DNA from: FEN-987 sp049521055
GTDB lineage: Archaea; Thermoproteota; Bathyarchaeia; 40CM-2-53-6
Direction of reading: 5' to 3'
Assembly: GCA_049521055.1 (NCBI GenBank)
Contig: JBEKPE010000113.1
Coordinates: 1 to 7,422 of the forward strand
Length of the DNA: 7,422 bases
The notes beneath the pieces are model-generated. The model ran no database searches and was not told the origin of the DNA. It saw only the letters and a list, made by a program, of their open reading frames with translations. This document shows positions 1 through 6,063 of this stretch, piece after piece. Position numbers and translations under genes: made by a program. How positions within the stretch are numbered: position 1 is the stretch's first letter; every line of letters starts with the position of its first letter.

Positions 1-264
1 GAGCATATACAGTCATGGAAGGATCTCGTTCACCCCGATGACCTGGACCGAGTAGTAGGGCTGAATGAGGATTGCATAGAGAATCGGATTCCAAGATTCG
101 AAACAGAATTCCGGATGAGGACCAAGAGCGGTGAGTGGAAATGGATTCTAGGCCGAGGAAGAGCAACCGCCCGAGACTCTAATGGTCGAGCGCTCCGAAT
201 GGTCGGAACCCATCAAGACATAACCGAACGCAAGCAGATGGAGGACGATCTCAGGAAAAGCTAG
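1..264 (+). CDS. N-terminal fragment of a multi-PAS sensor protein (5' end outside window, ends at in-frame TAG)
   Basis: Frame 1 is open from the first base for 87 codons and ends at TAG 262-264. The peptide is the second half of a PAS_3-type fold with its PAC region: it has the HPDD motif at residues 11-14, a KSGEWKWI strand, and closes with the HQDITERK linker typical of the end of a PAS unit. It is followed by the start of a signalling helix (LRKS). The next codons after the stop, in the same frame, continue directly into another PAS unit, so I read this as the upstream part of the protein at 355-3105 and not as an independent gene. PAS units sense small ligands, redox state or light, or mediate dimerisation; no cofactor can be deduced here. 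The start lies upstream of the window. Whether the piece is translated alone, read through, or is part of a pseudogene cannot be decided from the sequence. Confidence 0.75.
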   Translation, partial: EHIQSWKDLVHPDDLDRVVGLNEDCIENRIPRFETEFRMRTKSGEWKWILGRGRATARDSNGRALRMVGTHQDITERKQMEDDLRKS

Positions 265-615
265 GCAGTATATCATCTCCTCTTTGAGGCAAGTCAAGAG
301 GGCATAGCAATCCTCGATGCGGAAACTGCGAAGATCATTGATGCGAACCCCTCCTTGCAGAAACTGTCAGGCCTTTCACTTGAAGAGCTTCGAGAGAAGG
401 AAATCTGGGAGATTGAGTCATTCAATGATATTAGGCGTCAGATTGATTTCGAAAAGTTGCGGCAGAAGGAGTTCGCCCGCATAGAGCCATTGCCCATTAA
501 AGCCAAAGAAAAGGGGAGTATCGACGTAGAGCTCACCAGCACCGTCTATGAGGTCAGCGGTAAGAAAGTGATGCAATTCAACATCCGAGACATCACCGAA
601 CGCAAACGGATGGAA
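217..615 (+). repeat. Direct repeat of PAS linker (DITERK) at DNA level, copies 217-243 and 589-615
   Basis: The 27-nt segments 217-243 and 589-615 match at 23 of 27 positions and are 372 nt (124 codons) apart, one PAS unit plus linker. Both encode DITERK followed by a two-residue variable step and Met-Glu. Equivalent but more diverged linkers start at 901, 1279, 1645 and 2071. This supports internal duplication of PAS modules, though protein-level constraint on this short motif also contributes to the match. Confidence 0.5.
262..264 (+). other. In-frame TAG interrupting the PAS sensor reading frame
   Basis: The reading frame continues in register on both sides of this TAG: the codons before it encode LRKS, and those after it encode AVYHLLFEASQEGI, the standard opening of a PAS unit. 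In the sibling linker the Asp-Ile-Thr motif begins at 901 and the equivalent codon, 45 nt later at 946-948, is GAG in AGC GAG GAG. Here Asp-Ile-Thr begins at 217 and the codon 45 nt later is TAG in AGC TAG GCA. A single G-to-T change explains it. No frameshift is needed. Confidence 0.9.
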
Positions 616-3105
616 GAGGAAATCCAGAGTCTAGCGAGGTTCCCGTCTGAGAACCCGAATCCAGTCTTGCGATTGGATTCACATGGCACTATCATAACCG
701 CAAACGAATCCGCCAAAGAGCTGCTACAGAGCTGGAGTTCCGCGATTGGCCAAGTTGCCCCCGAATATTGGTGTGAGACCGTCACTGATCTTCTCTCCTC
801 AGGGGAAAGTAGAGATATCGATGTCGAGGTTAACGATAGATTACTTACGTTTTGTGCCAAACCTGTCGTGAAAGCAGGTTACGTCAACCTCTACGGAAGG
901 GACATCACCCAACGAGCAAACTTGCAGAAGTCGCTGAAGGAGAGCGAGGAGAAATATCGGGCTATGGTTGAGAATTCCCCCAACATGATCGGAATTTTCC
1001 AGGACGGAGTGCTGAAGTACTTCAACACTTCTGCGATTCACGCGTTAGGTTGGACTCACGAAGAGTTCGCCTCGCCTTCCTTTGACCCAATTGAGAACGT
1101 CGTGGCGCCGAAATCTAGGAGCTTGCTAAAGGAAAACATTGGCAAGAGGCTGCGTGGCGAAGAGATCGCTCCCTATAAGATAAGCTTGACCAGAAAAGAC
1201 GGTTCAGAAATCCCAGTCGAGGTTAGAGGAGCAAGGATAACCTACGAAGGGAAGCCTGCCGTTCAGTTTTCATTCGCAAATGTAACGGAACGCAAGCACG
1301 CTGAAGAAAACAGGTCCTATCTAGCTGCAATTGTTGAGTCCTCGGATGATGCCATTATCGGCAAGACATTGGATGGGGTTATTACGAGCTGGAACCGGGG
1401 TGCCGAGAAATTATACGGCTACTCTGCTGAGGAAGCAAAAGGTAAACCCATCACCATCCTCATCCCGCCTGATCACCGCGATGAGCTGCCAAAGATACTT
1501 TACCAAATCAGGAAAGGAGAGCACATCCAACATTTTGAGACCCAACGTATGCGAAAAGACGGATATGTCGTACAAGTCTCCTTGGCAGTCTCCCCAATCA
1601 GAGATTCCATGGGTGAAATCATTGGGGCTTCAAAGATAGCCCGAGATATCACCCAAGAGCTGCTAATGCGGAAAGAACTGCAGGAGACCTCTGAACGCGA
1701 GAAAGTTGAACAAACAACCCGCGCTCGCCTTGATTTCATACTAAGCTCCAGCCCAGCTATCACGTTCACAGGTAAGCCTAATCCTGATCTAACTGATTTC
1801 ACGATAGCCTACATGAGTAGCAACGTTAAGCAGATTTTAGGTTACGATCCGGATGATTACATGGTCGATCCGAACTTTTGGGTGAATCATCTTCATCCTG
1901 AGGATTCCGATCTTACTCGATCACAATTACGCCGCGTCTTCACAGATGGACACGTCAGTGTGGAGTACCGCTTTCAATGTAAGGAGGGCACATATCAGTG
2001 GATGCGAGATACGGTCGATCTCATCAAAGACCGCGATGGCAAACCGATCGAGGTTGTGGGGGCTTCGATCGAAATTAATGAACAAAAACGGATAGAGGAA
2101 GAAAACACGAAGTTGAACAGTACATTGTCACTGAGTTTGTCCGAAGTCATTGACCGTGTAGAGGTGTTTTCCAGAACAAGAGAGAAGCTGAGGACAGTTC
2201 CTGATGTGACTTCTGGTCTTGACATAATTTTGGATTCCATGCTTTGGAACTTCAGTCTCGACTTCGGAGCTTTCATAGTACTCGACCGCCACGAGAATCG
2301 AGCGAATATTCGAGCCACCAAAGGTAAAGACAAGCCTATTCGACTTGATGACAGTTACCCGCTTGGAAGTTTTGTGGAACTGCAAGACTTGCAGACAAAG
2401 AGCGTGACCAAGGTTGTTCGAGAAGGCGAGAAGAGCCTCTTTGACGCGTCCGTAGTGCTGATAATTCCAGTTCTTTCTGGGAAAGAGTTGTATGGGCTTT
2501 TGGTGTTTGGCAAAGCGGAACAATTTTCGGTTGATGAGAACAGCATGCGCATTCTGGAACTGTACGCCGAAGTAGTCCACTCCTTCATAATGGAAAGGTC
2601 AATCACGGTTCTTCCCACACGAGAAAGAGCAAGGTTTGGACGTGGAGTGGCTGATCTTGAGCCTGGTAATTTGTATTTGGTGAAGAAAGAGCCAGCGAAG
2701 GCGTTCGAAATTTTCGTGAGCAGTGTGTTCGGTAACCACGAGGGCTTGTGCATAACGCGGATGTATCCTCCTACGGTGCGGAGTAAGTATGGGCTTGAGA
2801 AGACGCCGATCGTTTGGTTGACGAATGAAGCTTCCGAGAGTGAACGCACTGTGCAAAGCGTTCAGGATCTGTCGATCTTAATCATGGACTTTTTGGAGAA
2901 GGCTAAGTCGTCTGTGATATTACTTGATGGCCTCGAATACATCCTAACCAACAGTGGGTTCGATACTTTCATCAGGCTCATACAGGTTCTCAAAGATCGT
3001 CTTCAAAGGAAAGGTGGAGTGCTGGTAGCGCCCATCTTGGAGGGCGCTTTTGGACCCAAAGAACTTGCGCTCCTGCAACGGGAATCAGTGACCTTAACCG
3101 AGTAA
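355..3105 (+). CDS. PAS-repeat / GAF / DUF835 sensor protein, lacking a histidine kinase domain
   Basis: This is probably a cytoplasmic signal-sensing protein; no membrane segment is visible in the part shown. Homologous sequence begins at about 271, right after the TAG at 262-264. The first possible start after that stop is TTG 355, which lies inside a PAS fold and has no ribosome binding site, so the annotated start is only nominal (first ATG is 571). Domains, numbered from 355: rest of a PAS unit (to about 82), PAS (95-187), PAS (201-312), PAS (322-436), PAS_3 with HPED (458-574), GAF-like (605-749), DUF835 (768-912). Units end in versions of DITERK at 589, 901, 1279 (NVT), 1645 and 2071 (EIN), followed by charged helices. 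The DUF835 assignment rests on the LYLVKKEPAKAFEIF opening, CITRMYPP, the IVWLT strand and the VILLDGLEYI segment. DUF835 is a mainly archaeal domain of unknown biochemistry. There is no HisKA, HATPase, receiver or GGDEF module, so the output must go through DUF835 or a partner. Stop is TAA. The gene converges on the small regulator gene at 3231. Confidence 0.82.
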   Translation: MQKLSGLSLEELREKEIWEIESFNDIRRQIDFEKLRQKEFARIEPLPIKAKEKGSIDVELTSTVYEVSGKKVMQFNIRDITERKRMEEEIQSLARFPSENPNPVLRLDSHGTIITANESAKELLQSWSSAIGQVAPEYWCETVTDLLSSGESRDIDVEVNDRLLTFCAKPVVKAGYVNLYGRDITQRANLQKSLKESEEKYRAMVENSPNMIGIFQDGVLKYFNTSAIHALGWTHEEFASPSFDPIENVVAPKSRSLLKENIGKRLRGEEIAPYKISLTRKDGSEIPVEVRGARITYEGKPAVQFSFANVTERKHAEENRSYLAAIVESSDDAIIGKTLDGVITSWNRGAEKLYGYSAEEAKGKPITILIPPDHRDELPKILYQIRKGEHIQHFETQRMRKDGYVVQVSLAVSPIRDSMGEIIGASKIARDITQELLMRKELQETSEREKVEQTTRARLDFILSSSPAITFTGKPNPDLTDFTIAYMSSNVKQILGYDPDDYMVDPNFWVNHLHPEDSDLTRSQLRRVFTDGHVSVEYRFQCKEGTYQWMRDTVDLIKDRDGKPIEVVGASIEINEQKRIEEENTKLNSTLSLSLSEVIDRVEVFSRTREKLRTVPDVTSGLDIILDSMLWNFSLDFGAFIVLDRHENRANIRATKGKDKPIRLDDSYPLGSFVELQDLQTKSVTKVVREGEKSLFDASVVLIIPVLSGKELYGLLVFGKAEQFSVDENSMRILELYAEVVHSFIMERSITVLPTRERARFGRGVADLEPGNLYLVKKEPAKAFEIFVSSVFGNHEGLCITRMYPPTVRSKYGLEKTPIVWLTNEASESERTVQSVQDLSILIMDFLEKAKSSVILLDGLEYILTNSGFDTFIRLIQVLKDRLQRKGGVLVAPILEGAFGPKELALLQRESVTLTE

Positions 3106-3230
3106 GGATAGGATGAATTTCTCCAGACTTCAGGAGAGTATCTAATGAGATAGACACCAGGAGGTCCGTTACATGGATCACGATAGGGCTGAAGTTCAAA
3201 TCCGATCCTCGGGGGTTCGGGGGTGTGGTT
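3106..3230. other. Convergent intergenic region between PAS sensor and small winged-helix gene
   Basis: These 125 bp separate two converging genes. They hold a weak hairpin (TCTCC and GGAGA around an 8-nt loop near 3121-3138), a GGAGGT sequence at 3160-3165 with an ATG 7 nt later (3173), and a G-rich stretch (GGGGGTTCGGGGG) near 3211-3223. No RNA gene or convincing terminator could be supported. Confidence 0.5.
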
Positions 3231-3509
3231 TCACTTTAGTTCCTGCAGTCTGTCTTCCTCAATCTTGCGCAGGATGGCGACGCCAAGGGGGGTTATTGAG
3301 ATCGCTTTACGACCTTTGAGATCTCTGATTTCGATGAAGCCTTGGGATTGTAGTAATTGAATCGCTGAAGGTACGTTTTCGGGGGATTCGTTAATCAGTT
3401 CAGCTTTCAACTGGTCCTCGTCTACGGCGTTACCTCCGATGCCCTTGAGCTTCCATATCGCCAGAAGTGTTGTCGCCTGAAGTTCAGGGAGGCCGTCATC
3501 TTGGGGCAT
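3231..3509 (-). CDS. Small winged-helix DNA-binding protein (92 aa), hypothetical
   Basis: Not recognised as a named family. The shape fits a single winged-helix domain: an N-terminal helix (about 8-22), a second helix beginning at DEDQLKAELI (30-39), a putative recognition helix around VPSAIQLLQSQGFIEI (46-61), then a wing (RDLKGRKAISIT, 62-73) and the ITPLGVAILRKIEE terminal helix common in MarR/PadR-like archaeal regulators. I chose the ATG at 3507-3509 because a BRE/TATA-like element (3532-3548, minus strand) is centred about 27 nt upstream, the spacing of a leaderless archaeal transcript. An ATG at 3516-3518 would add three residues, and an upstream start at 3579-3581 would add 24, running through the promoter region. 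Stop is TGA. It is divergent from the regulator at 3623 and convergent with the PAS sensor. The likely role is transcriptional control, possibly of itself and its divergent neighbour; the target is unknown. Confidence 0.68.
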   Translation of the reverse strand: MPQDDGLPELQATTLLAIWKLKGIGGNAVDEDQLKAELINESPENVPSAIQLLQSQGFIEIRDLKGRKAISITPLGVAILRKIEEDRLQELK

Positions 3510-3531
3510 GGTTTTCATCGGTCTCTCTCGG

Positions 3532-3548
3532 GGATATATCCATCTTCG
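3532..3548 (-). promoter_or_regulatory. Predicted leaderless promoter (BRE/TATA) for the small winged-helix gene, with GGATATATCC palindrome
   Basis: On the minus strand CGAAGATG (BRE-like) is followed by GATATATCC. The TATA-like core centre at about 3536 is 27 nt from the ATG at 3509, the usual distance from TATA to transcription start. The 10-bp GGATATATCC at 3532-3541 is a perfect palindrome, so it could also be an operator covering the TATA box. No experimental support. Confidence 0.5.
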
Positions 3549-3570
3549 ATATGAAACTTCGGTGTGTGGA

Positions 3571-3588
3571 AAAGGGAACATTAATATA
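3571..3588 (+). promoter_or_regulatory. Predicted promoter (BRE/TATA) for the 225-aa winged-helix regulator
   Basis: Purine-rich AAAGGGAACA (3571-3580, BRE-like) precedes TTAATATA (3581-3588). Transcription would be expected near 3610-3613, leaving a leader of only 10-13 nt before the ATG at 3623 and no ribosome binding site. Read on the other strand, the same AT-rich element (GGTATATTAATG) could also serve the divergent gene with a longer leader. Confidence 0.5.
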
Positions 3589-3622
3589 CCATCCGCCGTG
3601 CCATAACATCGTTGAACATTAC

Positions 3623-4300
3623 ATGGCAGTAGACGAAGCCACCGCTTTCATGGAAGTACTATCCAAAAGCCCCCAATTCAAGGTACTCACGATACTTTCT
3701 CAACGCCCGCAAGAAGATCTTACGAAGACAGAGATCGCCCAAAAAGCCGGCATAGGTCGCACAACCCTATATCGAGTCTGGGACGACCTCGAGAGGATGA
3801 AAGCAATATCCCCTTCACGGCATGTAGGCGCCGTTACTCTTTATCGTATGAACTCCCAAAGCCCAGTGGTACAATCCTTCCTTAACATCACCAGGAGCCT
3901 CACAACTGTAACCGACGCCGTAGCTCGGATTGAGCAACTTCGCAAACTTCAGGATTCGGCAAAAAGCGAATTCGGAGACGCGATACCCGCTGGCCCCAGC
4001 GTCTTGGTAAAGCTTCTTCATGCAGACGCAATTTCACCCGAAACCGCTAAGCCGAAGTCTAATCTGCACATATCCTCGTCTGAGGCCGAAGGCCTGAAAG
4101 GTCTCATGAGTGCCGGGTTGGTCTTCGATAACTCTGGAGGCTACTATCTCACTCAACTTGGAAACCAGACAGCACAGGGAGCAGCAAAGATTTGGTCCTC
4201 TGAAAGTTCACAGTCAGTAGACCAAGCCATTTCAACCGCACGAGTCGCGTTGAACCTGATAAACCAAGAGATCAGGAAGCTTAAGGGTCAAGTAAAATAA
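3623..4300 (+). CDS. Winged-helix transcriptional regulator-like protein (225 aa)
   Basis: Probably a cytoplasmic DNA-binding regulator; no named family is recognised. Residues about 12-76 form a winged helix of the ArsR/TrmB general type: KVLTILSQRP, then the helix-turn-helix TKTEIAQKAGIGRTTLYRVW (34-53), where the second helix would contact DNA, followed by a wing ending VTLYRM. A second winged-helix-like segment lies at about 150-181 (EAEGLKGLMSAGLVFD, then a YYLTQLG strand), separated by a helical linker (ARIEQLRKLQDSAKSEF). The C-terminal helix (ISTARVALNLINQEIRKLKG) may mediate dimerisation. I chose ATG 3623 because the promoter at 3571-3588 sits just upstream. A longer in-frame opening from 3467 would run through the divergent gene and both promoters, and its extra 52 residues look unstructured. 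ATG 3650 is the next alternative. Stop is TAA. Ligand-binding or effector residues cannot be identified. Confidence 0.75.
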   Translation: MAVDEATAFMEVLSKSPQFKVLTILSQRPQEDLTKTEIAQKAGIGRTTLYRVWDDLERMKAISPSRHVGAVTLYRMNSQSPVVQSFLNITRSLTTVTDAVARIEQLRKLQDSAKSEFGDAIPAGPSVLVKLLHADAISPETAKPKSNLHISSSEAEGLKGLMSAGLVFDNSGGYYLTQLGNQTAQGAAKIWSSESSQSVDQAISTARVALNLINQEIRKLKGQVK

Positions 4301-4310
4301 TCTAATCCGA

Positions 4311-4320
4311 ATTTTCTTTC
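4311..4320 (+). terminator. Possible T-rich archaeal terminator after the winged-helix regulator
   Basis: A pyrimidine run with TTTTCTTT (4312-4319) starts 11 nt after the TAA at 4298-4300. Short T-tracts without a required hairpin are typical archaeal termination signals. The tract is short and interrupted by C, so support is modest. Confidence 0.35.
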
Positions 4321-4326
4321 CTGTCA

Positions 4327-4347
4327 TCTCCGATTTCGTATCGGAGA
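4327..4347. repeat. Perfect 8-bp inverted repeat upstream of pyrG
   Basis: TCTCCGAT (4327-4334) and ATCGGAGA (4340-4347) are exact reverse complements around a 5-nt centre, TTCGT. The right arm overlaps the BRE-like region of the pyrG promoter. It may be an operator controlling access of TFB/TBP, or a hairpin that helps end the upstream transcript together with the T-tract at 4312-4319. If pyrG is leaderless it would not be in the pyrG mRNA, so a leader-RNA attenuator is less likely. Confidence 0.6.
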
Positions 4348-4358
4348 AACCTTAAGTT
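4343..4358 (+). promoter_or_regulatory. Predicted leaderless promoter of pyrG (BRE/TATA)
   Basis: GGAGAAAC (BRE-like, 4343-4350) is followed by the TATA-like CTTAAGTT (4351-4358). The element centre is about 27 nt before the A of the ATG at 4381, which places transcription start at the start codon itself. No Shine-Dalgarno sequence is present between them. Confidence 0.55.
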
Positions 4359-4380
4359 CTGCGATTACTTCGTGTGAGTT

Positions 4381-6039
4381 ATGCCGATAGATACGCGGTA
4401 TTTGTTTATCACCGGCGGTGTAATGTCCGGTATCGGTAAGGGCATTACCACCGCATCGATCGCGAAAATTCTTCAAACTAGGGGTTTCAAAATCTCAGCG
4501 ATGAAGATAGACCCCTACCTCAATGTTGACGCAGGAACAATGAACCCAGTCGCGCATGGCGAGGTGTTCGTTACTGATGACGGTGGGGAGATCGATATGG
4601 ACCTTGGGACGTACGAACGTTTCTTGGACATTAACCTCTCCCGAAGCCACAATACTACTACCGGTCAAATCTACACGTCCGTCATCAACAAGGAACGCCG
4701 GGGTGACTTTCTCGGGCAATGTGTACAAATAATCCCACACATCACCGATGAGATCAAATCCGTCATCAGGGGCATAGCCACAAAGAACAGCCCAGATGTG
4801 CTTCTGGTAGAAATAGGAGGGACGGTCGGTGACATCGAGAGCCTTCCCTACTTAGAGGCCGCACGCGAGCTAAGGCTTGAGGAAGGCCAGCGGAATGTCC
4901 TGTTTGTTCATGTCACTTTAGTCCCGACGTTGGACGTGGTTGGGGAACAAAAAACGAAACCGACTCAGCACAGTGTTCAGGAGCTACGAAGGATAGGTAT
5001 CCAACCTGACGTAATTGTTGCCAGAACAAACGGCCCGCTGTTGACGGGGCCTCGCAAAAAGATCGCTTTGTTCTGTAACGTCGAGGAGCGAGGTGTATTC
5101 TCCTCGGCCGACCTTCCCACGATTTACCAGGGACCAGTCGAACTTGACTCGCAGGGAATGGGAGATTTCCTGAGCGAACGATTTGTTTTGGACAAACATG
5201 AGGCTGACTGGGGTCCGTGGAATAGAGTAGTCGCTTCGATAGCCAACCCACATGAGGTTGTTCGAATCGCGCTCTGCGGTAAGTACGCTGAGCTTGCAGA
5301 TTCCTACGTGAGCGTTAACGAGGCATTGAAGCACGCGGGTGGAGCATGCGACGCTCGAGTTGAGATAGACTGGATCGAGACCGAGATGTTCGAGAATGAA
5401 CCATCTAACTGCTCCATTCTATCACGCTTCGATGGAGTACTTGTACCAGGGGGGTTCGGTTCGAGGGGTACAGAAGGGAAGATAGCGGCGTTGGCCTATG
5501 CGCGCGAGAAGAATATTCCTACGCTCGGAATATGTTTCGGATTCCAGATGGCCATCCTAGAATTCAGTCGCCACTTGGGACTGAAGAACGCAAACAGCAC
5601 CGAAATAGACCCGAAGACTCCCTATCCTGTAATTGATCTAATGCCCGAGCAAATAGGTGTCGATGTTAAGGGTGCTACGATGAGGCTTGGTGCACATGAA
5701 ATCCGCATCACACCCAACACCCTAGCAGGCTATCTATACGGACGCGACATAATCTCAGAACGCCATAGACACAGGTACGAAGTGAACCCAGAATTCATAC
5801 CCCCGATCGAAAAAGCTGGAGGGGTGTTCTCGGGCAGAAGCATGGATGGACGAAGAATGGAAATTTTCGAGTTGCCAAACAAATACTTCTACATGGGCAC
5901 GCAATTCCATGCCGAATTCAAATCAAGACCGGTCAGGCCTTCGCCACCGTACTATGGCTTGATCAAAGCCTCGCTTGACAAGAAACTCGGGAAACCCGCT
6001 CCAGAATTGACCCCCCTCATCCGAGAGACAGTAAAGTAG
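4381..6039 (+). CDS. pyrG: CTP synthase (glutamine-hydrolysing)
   Basis: This cytosolic enzyme makes CTP from UTP, ATP and glutamine, the last step of de novo pyrimidine nucleotide synthesis. The 552 residues match the usual full length. The N-terminal amidoligase domain (about 1-275) has the P-loop GGVMSGIGKGI (12-22, Lys20), the KIDPYLNVDAGTM segment (42-54), probable Mg-binding Asp74 in DLGTYERF and Glu144 in EIGGTVGD, and the GEQKTKPTQHS loop (188-198). The C-terminal class I glutaminase (about 295-535) has the oxyanion loop GGFGSRGTEGKI (357-368) and the nucleophile Cys385 in GICFGFQ, where most family members have GICLGMQ. His510 and Glu512 in QFHAEFKSRP (508-517; commonly FHPE) complete the triad. 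ATG 4381 is at the start expected for the family. Stop is TAG at 6037-6039; the residues before it reach the normal family C-terminus. The gene is probably transcribed alone and ends 24 bp from the convergent GNAT gene. Confidence 0.98.
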   Translation: MPIDTRYLFITGGVMSGIGKGITTASIAKILQTRGFKISAMKIDPYLNVDAGTMNPVAHGEVFVTDDGGEIDMDLGTYERFLDINLSRSHNTTTGQIYTSVINKERRGDFLGQCVQIIPHITDEIKSVIRGIATKNSPDVLLVEIGGTVGDIESLPYLEAARELRLEEGQRNVLFVHVTLVPTLDVVGEQKTKPTQHSVQELRRIGIQPDVIVARTNGPLLTGPRKKIALFCNVEERGVFSSADLPTIYQGPVELDSQGMGDFLSERFVLDKHEADWGPWNRVVASIANPHEVVRIALCGKYAELADSYVSVNEALKHAGGACDARVEIDWIETEMFENEPSNCSILSRFDGVLVPGGFGSRGTEGKIAALAYAREKNIPTLGICFGFQMAILEFSRHLGLKNANSTEIDPKTPYPVIDLMPEQIGVDVKGATMRLGAHEIRITPNTLAGYLYGRDIISERHRHRYEVNPEFIPPIEKAGGVFSGRSMDGRRMEIFELPNKYFYMGTQFHAEFKSRPVRPSPPYYGLIKASLDKKLGKPAPELTPLIRETVK

Positions 6040-6063
6040 TCGGGAATCGGTGCAACGGCTGAT

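Noticed and set aside
2128..2856. Several overlapping minus-strand open frames opposite the GAF and DUF835 region
   Set aside because: The plus frame has clear domain matches throughout; the antisense frames overlap one another and have no recognisable domain.
1..3105. Genome-wide recoding of TAG as pyrrolysine to explain the sensor gene
   Set aside because: pyrG and asnS both end at TAG exactly at the conserved family C-terminus; reading on from the pyrG TAG gives about 50 codons overlapping the convergent gene with no family match. Local readthrough at 262 remains possible but unsupported.
3190..3225. tRNA-like stretch GTTCAAATCC near 3194, resembling a T-loop
   Set aside because: The flanking bases do not form a 5-bp T-stem, and no anticodon arm, D-arm or acceptor pairing can be drawn within tRNA length.
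3510..3581. Longer start for the small winged-helix gene at 3579-3581
   Set aside because: The extra 24 residues would be encoded across the promoter elements and do not look like part of a fold; ATG 3509 sits 27 nt from a TATA-like element.
3467..3622. N-terminal extension of the 225-aa regulator from an ATG at 3467
   Set aside because: It would run antisense through the start of the divergent gene and both promoters, and its 52 extra residues show no domain; ATG 3623 fits the promoter.
4913..5334. Antisense open frames within pyrG (minus strand)
   Set aside because: They lie wholly inside the well-conserved pyrG coding region, show no motif or start signal, and are explained by its codon usage.
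6040..6063. Terminator between convergent pyrG and the GNAT gene
   Set aside because: The 24-bp gap has neither a T-tract nor a hairpin that I can support.
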